Of a DNA stretch of 64,000 nt, positions 11,400 to 23,100 are shown in pieces (positions within the stretch are counted from its first letter, which is position 1; each line of letters begins with the position of its first letter). The position numbers were made by a program, and so were the translations under genes. The DNA comes from Tachypleus tridentatus (taxonomy: Eukaryota; Arthropoda; Merostomata; Xiphosura; Limulidae): contig NC_134825.1 of assembly GCF_004210375.1 (NCBI RefSeq), positions 41,596,348 to 41,660,347 on the forward strand. The letters are read 5' to 3'. The notes below the pieces were generated by a model. That model was not told where the DNA came from. It worked only from the letters and a program-made list of their open reading frames with translations, and ran no database searches.

Positions 11400-12760
11400 C
11401 ACTCTTCAAAAAAAGAAACGTAGTTCTGTATGACATGTGTGAAACTTTGCACATTCACTGCTGAACATCCAAAGTCTGCAAAGGCGAAGTCCACGCTCAC
11501 TAGTTGAAGTTTAACGTCACTCAACGTCAATAACGAGTATGCCCCCCGTGAGCATCAATAACTGCTTCGCATCTCCTGCCCATGGAAGCGATGAGATGAC
11601 GAATCACATTCTGTGGAATGGCTGTCCACTCAGCCTGCAAAGCTGTTGCAAGATGAGGTAGAGTCTGCAGTTGAGGTTGTCGCCGTCGCAGACGTCGGTC
11701 CAACTCGTCCCAAAGATGTTCGATGGGGTTTAAATTTGGTGATCTAGAGGGCCAGGGAAGAACGTTGATGTTGTGGTGTCTCAAGAAGACAGTGGTGAGT
11801 CGGGCTGTGTGAAGACGGGCGTTGTCATGTTGAAAAACGTCGTTGACGTTCACCATGATGGGTTGAACATTGGGCCTAAGAATATCGTCGACGTATCGTT
11901 GAGCCGTAAGATTCACTCGAACGTGCAAAAGGTCTGTTCTGGCATTGTAGGCGATGGCAGCCCACATCATGACGCTGCCACCACCAAATCTGTCAACTTC
12001 CTGCACACAGTTTGCTGCAAAATGTTCACCTCGGCGACGGTCAACACGGGTCCTTCCATCCTGCCTACAAAGCATAAAATGTGATTCATCGCTGAATCAA
12101 ACATGTCTCCATCGTCGATGAGACCATACCCGATGTGCCTGAGTCCATTGCAGCCGTGCTTGACGATGTTGCTGGGTGAGGATGATGCCTCTGACTGGAC
12201 GTCGAGGTCGGATTCCTGCATCTCGTAGACGGTTTCGTACGGTTTGATAGGAAATCCTACGCAGCCCTGGTATGTTTAAGGCAGTAGACGTCGCAGTGGT
12301 GGTCCTATCCCAAAGGTGACGTAATCGGATGTAGCGATCTTGTGCGTGCGTGGTCACACGAGGTCTGCCAGATCGTGGACGGTCACGAGTTGATCCATGT
12401 TGTTGGTGACGATTCCATAGCCTTGTGATGGTGCTTGGGTGGACATTCACAGCTCTGGCAACATCTGTTCGAGATTTGTCTGCTTTCAAGGGACCAATGA
12501 CGTTGTTGCATTGTGCTTCAGTCAGTTTTGACGTAACTGTATTGCGTGTCGGTGGCTAAACACTGAGCTATGGAAACCGAAAACCCGTCACTTTTATAGG
12601 GATTTTGCACATGTTTCACTTGCATAACATGCAGATCTTTCAAAAAATTTATTGGACACGAATGCGTTTTGGCGAAAATCCGATGTTTTCCTCCGTTTTC
12701 AAAGTGCACAACTTTTATTGTCATTTTGGTCTGACAATCAGTGCCTTAACACGTGTAACA
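11400..12760 (-). mobile_element. Tc1-like DNA transposon (one end clear)
   Basis: The element contains the transposase described at 11527-12525. The low-coordinate end is recognisable: after a TA dinucleotide at 11398-11399 the sequence reads 'cactcttcaaaaaaagaaac', a Tc1-type terminus. I could not find the matching inverted end beyond the transposase N-terminus up to 12.85 kb. The high-coordinate end is therefore approximate and may be truncated or diverged. Confidence 0.75.
11527..12525 (-). pseudogene. Tc1-like transposase (DD34E), one in-frame stop
   Basis: Transposases of this family cut and paste their own element at TA sites. On the minus strand one frame runs from about 12525 (KLTEAQCNNVIGPLKADKSR) through a paired helix-turn-helix region (NVHPSTITRLWNRHQQHGST; ISYQTVRNRL) to a stop near 11527. 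The catalytic triad is visible: SDESHF, then HDNARLHTA, then PNLNPIEHLWDEL with exactly 34 residues between the second Asp and the Glu. The C-terminus GGHTRY is typical. The only break in the frame is TGA at 12097-12099, directly before FSDESHF; the codons on each side stay in register. No ATG is seen in frame upstream (an in-frame TAG comes first), so the start codon also looks lost. It is a young but defective copy. Confidence 0.92.
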
Positions 12761-13028
12761 TCACATACTCTGAGCTTGTAACGTTATTACGAGTACAGGT
12801 ATTGTAACAGTTATTGCAGGTGCATATATTTCTCTTTAAAATAAAAAAAATATCCATCTGACTATAAATTTTGTATAAATACATTCACCACATAAGTTGT
12901 CAAACTTGTTTTATGGTATAATAATTTCATGTTAACATTGATAATGAGAAGATAATTCAGAAAATGTCATAATTAGTAGAAATTAATAAGTTTAGATCTT
13001 CGTGTCAGGTCAATAAAATATTATTGGT

Positions 13029-13210
13029 TTAAGTTTGTTTGGTTTTTGAATTTCGCGCAAAGCTACACGAGGGCTATCTGCGCTAGCCGTCCCTAATTTA
13101 GCAGTGTAAGACTAGAGGAAAGGTGGCTAGTTAGCACCACCCACCACCAACTCTTAGGCTACTCTACCAACGAATAGTGGGATTGACCGTCACGTTATAA
13201 CGCCCCCACG
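13029..13210 (-). mobile_element. SINE-A, head missing
   Basis: Reverse-complement copy from 'tttttgaatttcgcgcaaag' to 'cgttataacgcccccacg'. It stops abruptly before the tRNA-like head. Confidence 0.92.
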
Positions 13211-13804
13211 TTTTCAATGTATTGTATGTTTGATAATTATATAATGTGGTGTTTTATATATGGATATCCTATAGTCTATTAACTTTCATTTATTAACATA
13301 TATTACCTAAACTGAGAATAAACTATTTTATAGGGTAGTACATGTGAAAATAAAGTATAATGATTTTAATTATATTCTAATTGTTTCTTGTCTGTAACAA
13401 TTAATGATAACGATATAGTTAGCCAGTATAGTTGTTTAAGTTTGTAACTACTACCATATTTTTCGGTGTACAAGATGATTCCAAATATAAAACGACCCTG
13501 GATGTTTTGAGCTAGTTAAGTGTATTTCTTTGAGGTTTGGTGTATAACATGACCTCTGTTGTCTGTCAAGTCTAGGATGTTACTTTTGTAAAGAGTATGT
13601 GTCACTTTTAAACAATGAACTCTAGGATATTCAATATAACCACGATTGTGTTTTTTTCATGCAATTCAAATGCTACACACAGCTCAATCCGGCCTTCATT
13701 ATATCACGAACATGTAACAAGCAACTTTACGAAGTTTTCATTACATTTTAAATCGTTTTATATAATCAAAATATCAAACCTTAAGATGTTCTACAAAACC
13801 ATAT

Positions 13805-14080
13805 TGGGCCTAACATGGTTAGGTGATAAAGGCGCTCGACTCGCAATCTGAGAGTCACTAGTTCGAATCTTCATCTGATCAAATATGTTCGCCCTTTCTG
13901 CCTTTTTAGCGTTATAATGTGACGGTCAATCCCAATATTAGTTGGTAAAAAAGTAGCCTAAATTTTGGTGGTGGATGATGGTGACTAGCTGTGCCTTCCC
14001 TCTAGTCATACACTATTAAATTAGGAACCGGCTAGCGCAGATATCCTTCGTGTACCTTTGCGCGAAATTAAAAAGAGCAA
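13805..14080 (+). mobile_element. SINE-A, full length, diverged
   Basis: Head 'gggcctaacatggttaggtg', B box 'ctagttcgaatcttcatc', body 'gttataatgtgacggtcaat' and tail 'tttgcgcgaaattaaaaag'. Confidence 0.9.
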
Positions 14081-14288
14081 TAAAAACATGTTAATAAAAC
14101 TAACGTGTGTCACATACAATATCACCAATATTTTACTCTGACAAATACGATCGAAACATTTCAGATCAAAATGACTTGATTAATTGTAATTAACACGTTT
14201 GAGAAATAACTTCTAGGTGTAAAAACTCGAGACAAATATGTCATTACAACACACTAGATGACATGATATCAACTCATTTAGTGAAAAA

Positions 14289-14362
14289 AGTTGTTGTTTT
14301 GAATTAAGCACAAAGCTACACAATGGGCTATCTGTGCTTTACCCACCACACTGGGGAGCTAC
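14289..14362 (-). mobile_element. SINE-C fragment
   Basis: 'ttgaattaagcacaaagcta', then 'gggctatctgtgctttaccc', is the reverse complement of the SINE-C tail and mid-section. The head is missing. Confidence 0.65.
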
Positions 14363-14804
14363 TAAAAACAAAGTAAAATAAACGACACAATTTTGGATAA
14401 ATATGCTACCGACCGGAGAGTTCTTACTACACCTTTACTTTTGAGCTTATGTGTTCATTGGTCTTATAAGACGAGAGTTGAAATCAGACATTGTTTTAAG
14501 ACTAAAAAGTATCATCTTATACACTGGCTTATACCGGATCATCTACTTAAACTACGTATTTTATTTTCATGTTAAAATCTGTACTGGTTCTGTTAATAGT
14601 TGTCTTTTAAAATTATGTATTTCAAAGTGGTGTTTCATAGTAGATTGCGTCAAGTACAACGTACTGCAAGATATATAAAATAATTAATATTCCAACTAGT
14701 TTCTTCACTAGTCTAAGTAATCGAAGTATCAGCATATTCTAATTTGCCAGTAGGACAGTAGAAAGCCTATGGGCTTATAACACTAATATCCGTTGTTCGT
14801 TCGT

Positions 14805-15035
14805 CGCCGTAAAATATATATTGTCTATCTTTCACATTCAAAGTAAAAGATGTAGCATATTTTTTGATGTTAAAGTAAAATATATATTGTCTATCTTTCA
14901 CATTCAAAGTAAAAGATGTAGCATATTTTTTATGTTAAAGTAAAATATATATTGTCTATCTTTCACATTCAAAGTAAAAGATGTAGCATATTTTTTATGT
15001 TAAAGTAAAATGTGTATTCCATCGTTCGTTGTGAA
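14805..15035. repeat. minisatellite, ~65 bp x 3
   Basis: Three near-identical units contain 'atatattgtctatctttcac' followed by 'attcaaagtaaaagatgtag'. A partial fourth unit runs into an A-rich stretch. The high identity points to recent expansion. Confidence 0.9.
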
Positions 15036-15499
15036 AGTAAAAAAAAAAAAAAGATCTATCTATCACTGTGAAATACAAGCAGAGAGACGTTATTTTGAAA
15101 AATCTTTAGCGGTGTTTTGTCATTAAAACGTCGGACGACGTAAGAGGAGGTCTTCGGTCTTCACTCAGTCCAGTTCACTCTTTAAGTTATTCACAAAACG
15201 AGAGAAGTGGCATGTGAACATATACTCACTCTCTTCACTTTCACAACATATTTGTTGTATTTATTTATGTACAATATTTTCCATTTTGCTGTTATATTAA
15301 AGCAAAGGAAAACAAACAGTACATTAGACAAATCAAATGATAATTTAAATTTAAATTAAGAACACAAAATGTTTTTGTTTGTTTCTAATTCAGGTTTAAG
15401 CCAAGCTAACAAGAAGGACCACATTCAAAAGTCGGATACCGGAACTGTCTAGAGAACACAATCTGAAACCGACACTTGGCTACAATCTTTGTGAACTTT

Positions 15500-15779
15500 T
15501 GTTTGTTTGTTTGTTTTGAATTTCGCGCAAAGCTACTCGAAAGCTATCTGCGCTAGCCGTCCCTAATTTAGCAGTGTAAGACTAGAGGGAAGGCAGCTAG
15601 TCATCACCACCCACCGCCAACTCTTGGGCTACTCTTTTACCAACAAATAGTGGGATTGACCGTCACATTATAACGCCCCCACGGCTGAAAGGGCGAGCAT
15701 GTTTGGTGTGATCGGGATTCGAACCCGCGACCCCCGGATTACGAGCCGAACGCCTTAACACACTTGTCCATGTCGGGCC
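15500..15779 (-). mobile_element. SINE-A, full length
   Basis: Reverse-complement copy starting with a GTTT-repeat tail and 'gaatttcgcgcaaagctact'. It passes through the whole body to the head 'attcgaacccgcgacccccg' and 'cttgtccatgtcgggcc'. Confidence 0.95.
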
Positions 15780-15883
15780 TCTCTGCGAACGATTGTGTGA
15801 TATTTCATTTGTTGGTAGTTAGGTTCACATGAAAGTAAACTTTTTTAAATGAATCTAAAACAAATACATTTCTTCCATACCAC

Positions 15884-15985
15884 AGTGGTTTAGTCGTAAG
15901 CTACTAATATTAAAAACAGTGTTTTGATACTTGAGATGAAAATAGCGCAAATGGGCTGTTGTGCAGCTTACCAACAACGAACAAA
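15884..15985 (+). mobile_element. SINE-B, old copy
   Basis: 'ccacagtggtttagtcgtaa', a B-box-like 'cagtgttttgatacttgag', then 'gcgcaaatgggctgttgtg'. It is diverged and was assigned by layout only. Confidence 0.4.
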
Positions 15986-16552
15986 AATACATATTGTTTT
16001 TTCTAATACGTATTCAAAATTTTTCGCTCAAATTTTGATTAAATAACACTATTATTGGTTTTCTCATCGTATTTCTACCCAAATAATTAAATTAAAGCTA
16101 ATAAAACAATGATATTATTTGAGTTTACTGGTTCCTAAGAAGTGCTAAAAATTCAAACTCAAGGACAAACATAGACTGTCGGAAACAGGTATGTTCAGAT
16201 TAACTCTACGTGTCAAAATATCGAACAAATGGCTTTCGATAAACTTTCATTCACGAGTGAGTTTGTATTTTCTAGTTTGGAAGTAGTCGCTTTTCTTTAT
16301 ATTACCCTTGTTGAAAATGCATGGTAGCTGTTTGAATTGTAGATGAAACTGTTTGAATGGGATATTCTACGTGAATGGAATGTGTCTTTAGTTAGTTTCC
16401 GGTAGAACGACTGACAAGCAGAATACACGTAGATACTTCGTCCTTGTTTGAGATAATAGATTCTCCTCAGGTACCAGCAAAATCGCTCTAAAGACCGAGG
16501 ACTGGGATTGATATAAAGCAGTTTGTAAGTTTTAATTAGGAGCTGTATGATG

Positions 16553-16690
16553 ATATTGTGTGTGTGTGTGTGTGCGTTTTCTTTTAGCAAAGCCACATCG
16601 GGCTATCTGTTGAGCCCACCGAGGAGAATCGAACCCCTGATTTGAGCGTTGTAAATCCGTAGACTTACCGCTGTTCTAGCGGAAGCCGTG
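16553..16690 (-). mobile_element. SINE-B, full length, with GT run
   Basis: Reverse-complement copy: a (GT)n run, 'tagcaaagccacatcgggct', 'gagaatcgaacccctgattt' (B box) and 'gtaaatccgtagacttaccg' (Val-TAC-like anticodon region). Confidence 0.88.
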
Positions 16691-17349
16691 ATGGTATTAC
16701 ATAAAAAGAACAGCTGATGAATGGGTTATTAATACACTGAAGAACAGTTGATTGCTTTTGTTGATAACCTGTAATTGTGGATGTATGTTTCTAACGATAG
16801 AGGAAAGAGTCAACCAACATGAGTCCAGGTGGGCTGTCCATTCCAACCCCATATATTTCTTCATGAAGGATTTCGACAGTTTTCTCAAAGTTGTCTTGCT
16901 AAGTCATTAATTTGAATATTAAGGAAATGTTTAAAGAACCAGTCGTTTCGCACATAGAGATATCGGTATAAAGATATGAAAAGTGACTTAAAGTTAATGT
17001 TAAGAAGATAACTTCACAAACAAATTGAGAAAAGAGTCATGAATGTAACTGGTAGTTCAAGAGGGAATATGACCAGAAATGTTAATAAGTTGTGGCGTCT
17101 TGACCAAAAAGGAGAAAATACTGTCAAAGAGACGTGTTTGTCTGATTTGTGAATAACTGGGAAGTCTTATGACGTATAATATATATAAAGTGGTGGATCT
17201 GACTTACTTGAAAAGTACAATTTGAAATCTTCTATAACTTTTATCTGTGAAATTGAAGTAAAAAACAAGTCTGTTTTTGTTTTGTTACTTTTGTGTTGTT
17301 TTTTTTTTACATTAAAGTAAACCATAATTTCACTGAGCTCTCTACTTTT

Positions 17350-17617
17350 GTTGTTTGTTTTGTTTTTTATTTCGCGCAAAGCTACTCGAGAGCTATCTGT
17401 GCTAGCCGTCCCTAATTTAGCAGTGTAAGACTAGAAGGAAGGCAGCTAGTCATCACCACCCACCACCAACTCTTTAGGCTACTGTTTTACCAACAAATAG
17501 CGGGATTGAACGTCATTTTATATCTCTCCCACGATGAAAGGGCATGTTTGGTGCGACGGGGATTTGAATCCGCGACGCTTGGATTACCAGTCGAGCGTCT
17601 TAACCACCTGACCAATG
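17350..17617 (-). mobile_element. SINE-A, nearly full length
   Basis: Reverse-complement copy from 'tttatttcgcgcaaagctac' to the head 'gatttgaatccgcgacgctt' and 'cttaaccacctgaccaatgg'. Confidence 0.92.
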
Positions 17618-17937
17618 GTAGAGAACACAGTGTTAACACTTGCATATCGTGTATAATAGTATAGAACACCGATATAACACTCGTGTGCTGTTTATAAATA
17701 GAAGATAAAGATTTAAATTTTGTGTGTTGTGTATAACACAAGACAACACGGGCTTAATACTCATGTGTTATATAATATTCTGAAGGATGCTAACTGAACA
17801 TTGTTTATTTCTTAAGTTATTAATATTGAATTTTATATCCATTTGATATTATTTCGTGATTTATATTTTTCTATATTATACTGCTATTAATTGATAATAA
17901 AACCTGGAAACTGATCTTTTAATTGAAGTAATTATTT

Positions 17938-18270
17938 ATACTATTTACTCCGAAGGCCTTTGTAGATCACTGGACAATCTGTATTTTATTCTGATATTGT
18001 TGTGAATACTGACAGTTATTTATTATATTTACTCTGAAAGCCTCCTTGGTTCACTCGACAATCTATGTTCTAATATAATATTGTTGTTATTACTGATAGT
18101 TATTGATAATATTTACTCTGAAGGCTTCCTTGGTTCACTCGACAATCTATCTTCTAAAATAATATTGTTGTTATTACTGATAGTTATTGATAATATTTAC
18201 TCTGAAGGCTTCCTTTGTTCACTCGACAATCTATGTTTTAATTCAGTATTGTTATACTATACTACTGGTA
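17938..18270. repeat. minisatellite, 84 bp x 4
   Basis: The landmark 'tttactc' starts at 17944, 18028, 18112 and 18196, exactly 84 bp apart. Units hold 'cactcgacaatctatgttct'. The period is a multiple of three, which explains the repetitive open frame at 18081-18278. Confidence 0.95.
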
Positions 18271-18317
18271 GTTTTTAATATAGGAACTGATTTCTGTTTG
18301 TGATAGAGGAAAATCAG

Positions 18318-18402
18318 ACTGTGTTCACCGTGGGAAATCAAAACCCGAATTTTAGCTCCATAAGTTTGTAGACTTACCGCAGAACCTCCGGAGGACACTG
18401 GA
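18318..18402 (-). mobile_element. SINE-B fragment
   Basis: 'gtgttcaccgtgggaaatca', 'cgaattttagctccataag' and 'tttgtagacttaccgcag' match the reverse-complement SINE-B mid-section and head. Confidence 0.6.
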
Positions 18403-18689
18403 CCAGACATCTACATTAAAGATTCATCGTAAAATTAAATTTATTGTGATTATTACCTGCACGTGTACGAAGTCAAATCACTCACCGCCAATTCTATCTG
18501 TATATGGAATCTGCATGGTAGTCTTTGCATTACATATACGGAGGATGAAATACACAAACACACAGTAGCTACAAATATTAATTTAGAAATAAACCATTCC
18601 ATTGTTTATTAATATGCATAGAAGTATGCTCAGAAATATGAGGTTGTACTTTCATATTTTGTGTTAGGGAACTACATTCGTGAATTGTA

Positions 18690-18792
18690 AATAAAACATA
18701 ACATCTTTTATTACACATCTCGGCTTTTAAATGTAAATAAAACAGAACATCTTTTGTTACACATCTCGGCTTTTAAACGTAAATAAACTATT
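18690..18792. repeat. 51-bp direct repeat, two copies
   Basis: 'acacatctcggcttttaaa' followed by 'gtaaataaa' occurs twice in tandem with only a few differences. Confidence 0.75.
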
Positions 18793-19754
18793 TATTTATT
18801 GTCCGTGTAAGGGTAAATTGCAATATCATAAAATTATTAAATTTATCAAAGATCTTCATAAACGTGAAGTATTCAGTAATTACTAATATAATAAAGGGAA
18901 AAAAATGTATTTACATACTATTTATAAGGTTTGAAAATGTAAAAAAAATATTCACTGAACACTAAATTACAAGTGTATGTTGATAACAGACATATTTACA
19001 CAAAACAAATCGTGTTATTTCCGATATTTCAATATTTTCTTTTCTAATTATTGCCTAACGTCTTAATTAAACTCAAAGTACAGAACCATTTGTACAAAAT
19101 ATGCAATCAAGTAAACTAGAATGTGAAATTAATATAACGAATAAATTATTTACTACATTTTGAAGGGAGTTTCAAATAATTCACTTTTATTTTACCTACT
19201 TTAATTGTTGGTTTTACTTGTAAACTAACTATCAATCATAACGACATAATATTTACAAATGTGCTAGAAAAAAGGGTAAAATGATATACGTTACATCTAT
19301 TGTTGTTTATGGTAAACTAGAAACAAAAACTGAACATAAACAATTGGATGCAGCTTGAGTAAGGTTTAATACACCTGTGGCCAAAGGTATTGTATCACAA
19401 CTATCATAATTATAATCTAGTTCATCTTTACATGCTGTGAGTGTATTAGAGTCTAGTTTCCTCTATAATATAATATAAAACTTGCTTTTCTGATTTCATT
19501 GTCACCAATATTAAGTGCACAATAAAAACAGTTTTGGTGAGGTTTATACAGAAGTTTGATTATTTCAGTTTGTGAGAACTAAATATAATTAGTTTTATAA
19601 TTTAACTCTTTTTTTTTTTTTCTTTGACTTACATCACAAATTGTTATCAGATTTCTTAAAGTAACTTGGCATTGGCTCTTTATGAATAAAGTTTTTATGT
19701 ACATCTTTTAAGTTCTGTTTTTAACTGTTGCTATTATATTCTGCTGTGCCTAAA

Positions 19755-20012
19755 GAAGGATCTAGTGTTAGTAATATGATCATGTACTAAAGCAAAACCT
19801 AGTGTTAGTAATTTCATCACGTACTAAAGGAGAATCTAGTATTACGAACATGATCACGTACTAAAGGAAAATCTAGTGTTAGTAATATGATGACGTACTA
19901 AAGGAATACCAGGTGTGAGTAACATGATCACGTTCTAAAGGAGAATTTAGTGTTAGTAATACGATCACGTACTAAAGGAAGATATAGTGCTTAGTGCTTG
20001 TAATATGATCAC
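19755..20012. repeat. 37-bp minisatellite, ~7 copies
   Basis: 'ctagtgttagtaat' landmarks start at 19762, 19799, 19836 (diverged) and 19873. Units carry 'gatcacgtactaaagga'. The array lies 80 bp downstream of the SLC6 stop codon on the minus strand, so it probably falls in the 3' UTR or just beyond it. Confidence 0.9.
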
Positions 20013-20092
20013 ATATACTTTTTAACAGTTAAATATGAAGTATGTCTTGGGCTGTCGACTTATAATCTCCAGAGTCTGACAGTTTATTGTTT

Positions 20093-20173
20093 TTACTTCT
20101 GGGAAGCTCGAAATCTTGACCAAGTGTCTTGGTTAATTTCTGAAAAGGTTGAAGTTATGCCAGCAATCAGTCG
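20093..20173 (-). CDS. SLC6 exon 11, C-terminal tail and stop
   Basis: Acceptor tttttatttcag, then 26 codons beginning [12 protein letters not shown] and ending RASQK before TAA (20093-20095). It joins exon 10 in phase 0 after FLKD. The position matches the short cytoplasmic tail that follows TM12 in the family (an RLRxLxTP-like start). Confidence 0.82.
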   Translation of the reverse strand, partial: RLIAGITSTFSEINQDTWSRFRASQK

Positions 20174-23100
20174 CTGAAATAAAAACGGAACCAACAGTTG
20201 AGATACAAATTTTATATCTGATTGTTAACTTCATTTATCATCGTATATATCACATATGGAAAGAATAACATACATAATATTATATGTAAAAAAAAACTGG
20301 AGTACTTTACTAATATCTTGTTTGCCAATTTTAAGACTGTCTCTATAGTCAATACAAGTATTGAAAATCTACCACAAATGTAACAATAACCTAGTCTACA
20401 GTTTCAATAGGTTTCAGTCTAAATAATTTCTCAATAATCTTTAAAATTTTACTTTTGATAAAGACTAAAGGCTACTCACGTCCTTCAGAAAACCTGGTGT
20501 GATAAGCATGAAACAAACAGCATAGGACGGAATCCACACCATGGAAGCCAAGGCTATCCCCCAGCCTAAGAGTTCTCCCCACCAAGGATAAACGTAAGTC
20601 TCTACATACACCAGAGGTTTGCATCTCATAACTGAAAACAGGAATATTCCCTAAAGGGAATATGTATTTAGAATTAGAAATAACATTCTCTGAAAGAAAC
20701 TGAAATAAAATTGAACATCATTTGTATATATATATATATATATACATTAGGTACTAAAGATAAGATATTTATTTATATTATTTTGATACTGTGAGAAACG
20801 TAACTGAGTAAGTAGGATAAATGATCTGTTCTTACAGTTAACGTATAATATTCTCACGTGCTGCAAGTTCGAAGGTCACTTCATGACTTACAGAGAATCT
20901 ATGTACAGATCCATGTCCTCCATTACACTCAATTATTTTTTTAACTAAACCGTTGAATATTCTTTCTTTAAAACACAGCATTAAACTTACCAAACAAACG
21001 GCTGGAGAGACAAAGACCCAGGTAGCAAGGAAGTACCAGTTGGGCCGATGTCCTGTCATCTCTTCAATGTTGCTAGAAAACTTTTTTACACCTGTAATAA
21101 TTTACTAGTCTTATACATTTTTTGGTTTACAAACTAGAATTTTCATGTGAAAAAACACTTGACATAAAACCTGAATTCAAAAGACAAACAAATCTACAAA
21201 TTAAATGTCCAATTGTTAATTAATAATACTGGCTTACACTGAAAACATTTGAAAATCCCGCAATAAATGAAAAGAAATTAAATTGTCAAAAGTATTGGCT
21301 ATTGAGTACAATAATACACGGATTCAAGGTAATGAATAATTAATTAACACCTCCAAATAACACAATAAAACACCATCTTCTAGAGTTAACCTGAGAATAA
21401 TACAGCCCATTTTAGGGATAACTTGCATATAGTATAACAGTACGTTAAAGAGTTAACTCGCATATACCATCTTTTAGAGCTAGCTTGTGTACAACAGATC
21501 CTCCCAGGATCAACGCACGTATAATACATCACCACATTTAACATAAAAATCTTACACCATAGAAATAAACAGATGTATTAGAAGTTTGAAGTGATGTATA
21601 AAACAATGGTCTATTTTCCCAATGAAGGACATGCCATTTGAAACTTACCATAAACCCATGTAATAACTATAGTTTGAAAGAAAACAGTAAACAGTAGAGT
21701 CATTCCACTGGCAGAATAATAATCCATCAGTTGAAATATGTACATGCCCCCCCTGAAAAGTAAAAAGATTATTTTAGTGAATAATACGATCAGTTTAAAA
21801 AAATCAGTCAGAATTATTACTTAACAGTTTCGTTTTGATTAAATATATATTATTACAAGTTACAGTTTCCATATTCTAGATACAAGATAACACCATGATA
21901 AAGCCACAGAAATAAACAGATATATTAGAAGTGGAATGTTGCTGAATAAATATAATAGTATTGGGAGTTGTGCTTATGGTAAGTTTTATTTATTACGTCA
22001 TTTTTACAGTAAATAAGATTTGATTTTATGTATGTTTTGAAAATAAATCTTACTTACTGTAAAAGATGAAACGTGTAATAAAATATAATTACAGTGGAGC
22101 GCCATTAAGCCGCGGACCAGTAAACCGCGAAATCGCTTAAGCCGCTGTAGCAAGTCTTGTGAGCGAGGATTATCGTGGCTCACCGCTAATTTAAGAACGT
22201 GTAAAAACGCGGCTTACGAATTTAATCCTGGCTTTATAACTTCAAGGGGATATTTAAAAAGAATTTGCTTTAATTTGGGAAATAAATAAAATATATTACA
22301 ATAGAAATCGACCGTTAATCTACCTTATTCGCTCTCTATGTCAGCTTTATGGAGGCCGCTATTGTTACCGAATCATACCTCTCCATACATTAAAGTTAAT
22401 CCGTGGTAAATCCGTAAAAAAGTGATCAATAATTAAAGTATTATTTTTAATTCGATAATCCGATATAATGATCACGCAATGGCCCGGATGAGGCTCCTCA
22501 GCGGAGCTGTTGGCAACTTCGGCTTTTCAGTCACAAAGGTTTAAGCCGCGGTTAAGCAGGTTGACCCCCCAAATACCGCGGCTTAACGGCACTCCACTGT
22601 ATTACGGTACTGATAAAAAGTAATTCATCAACTGAAATGAATATAAGACCCCAAAATAAGAAACAAAAGAAAACAATAAAGGTAATTAGTTTTAACAATA
22701 AAACTAAGGGAAAAATCAAACAAATTCAGGTTATGAATAACTGAAATATTATTGGACAGTTCTGTCATCAGTAAAATCATGAACATAAACCTTGACCACA
22801 ACAAAGAAACTGTTATTGTCTTGATATTGGGTATTTTACTAACTAAAATTAATATATTGGTAATTGACACTTGCTTGGTTAAACATTGCTGTTTTCAAGT
22901 ATTCACATTCGTATCCTAGTTCATTTTATTGCCATGATATAAAAGACTGTCTAGTTTCGATAATAGTAATTTTGTTTAGTTTTCGAAAGAATGTTTTATG
23001 ATTGTTTAGTTGTTTACTTTTAATTACTTTATAAGAGATTTAAAAACAGACGTGTATTAGGTGTTGCGTTTGTAAATCATTGATGCAGAGAATATAATGA

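Noticed and set aside
11773-12084. 103-codon plus-strand frame opposite the Tc1 transposase
   Set aside because: It is the antisense shadow of the conserved transposase coding sequence.
20725-20745. (TA)n run as a TATA promoter
   Set aside because: It is a simple dinucleotide repeat within an SLC6 intron; similar runs occur at 23820 and 32645.
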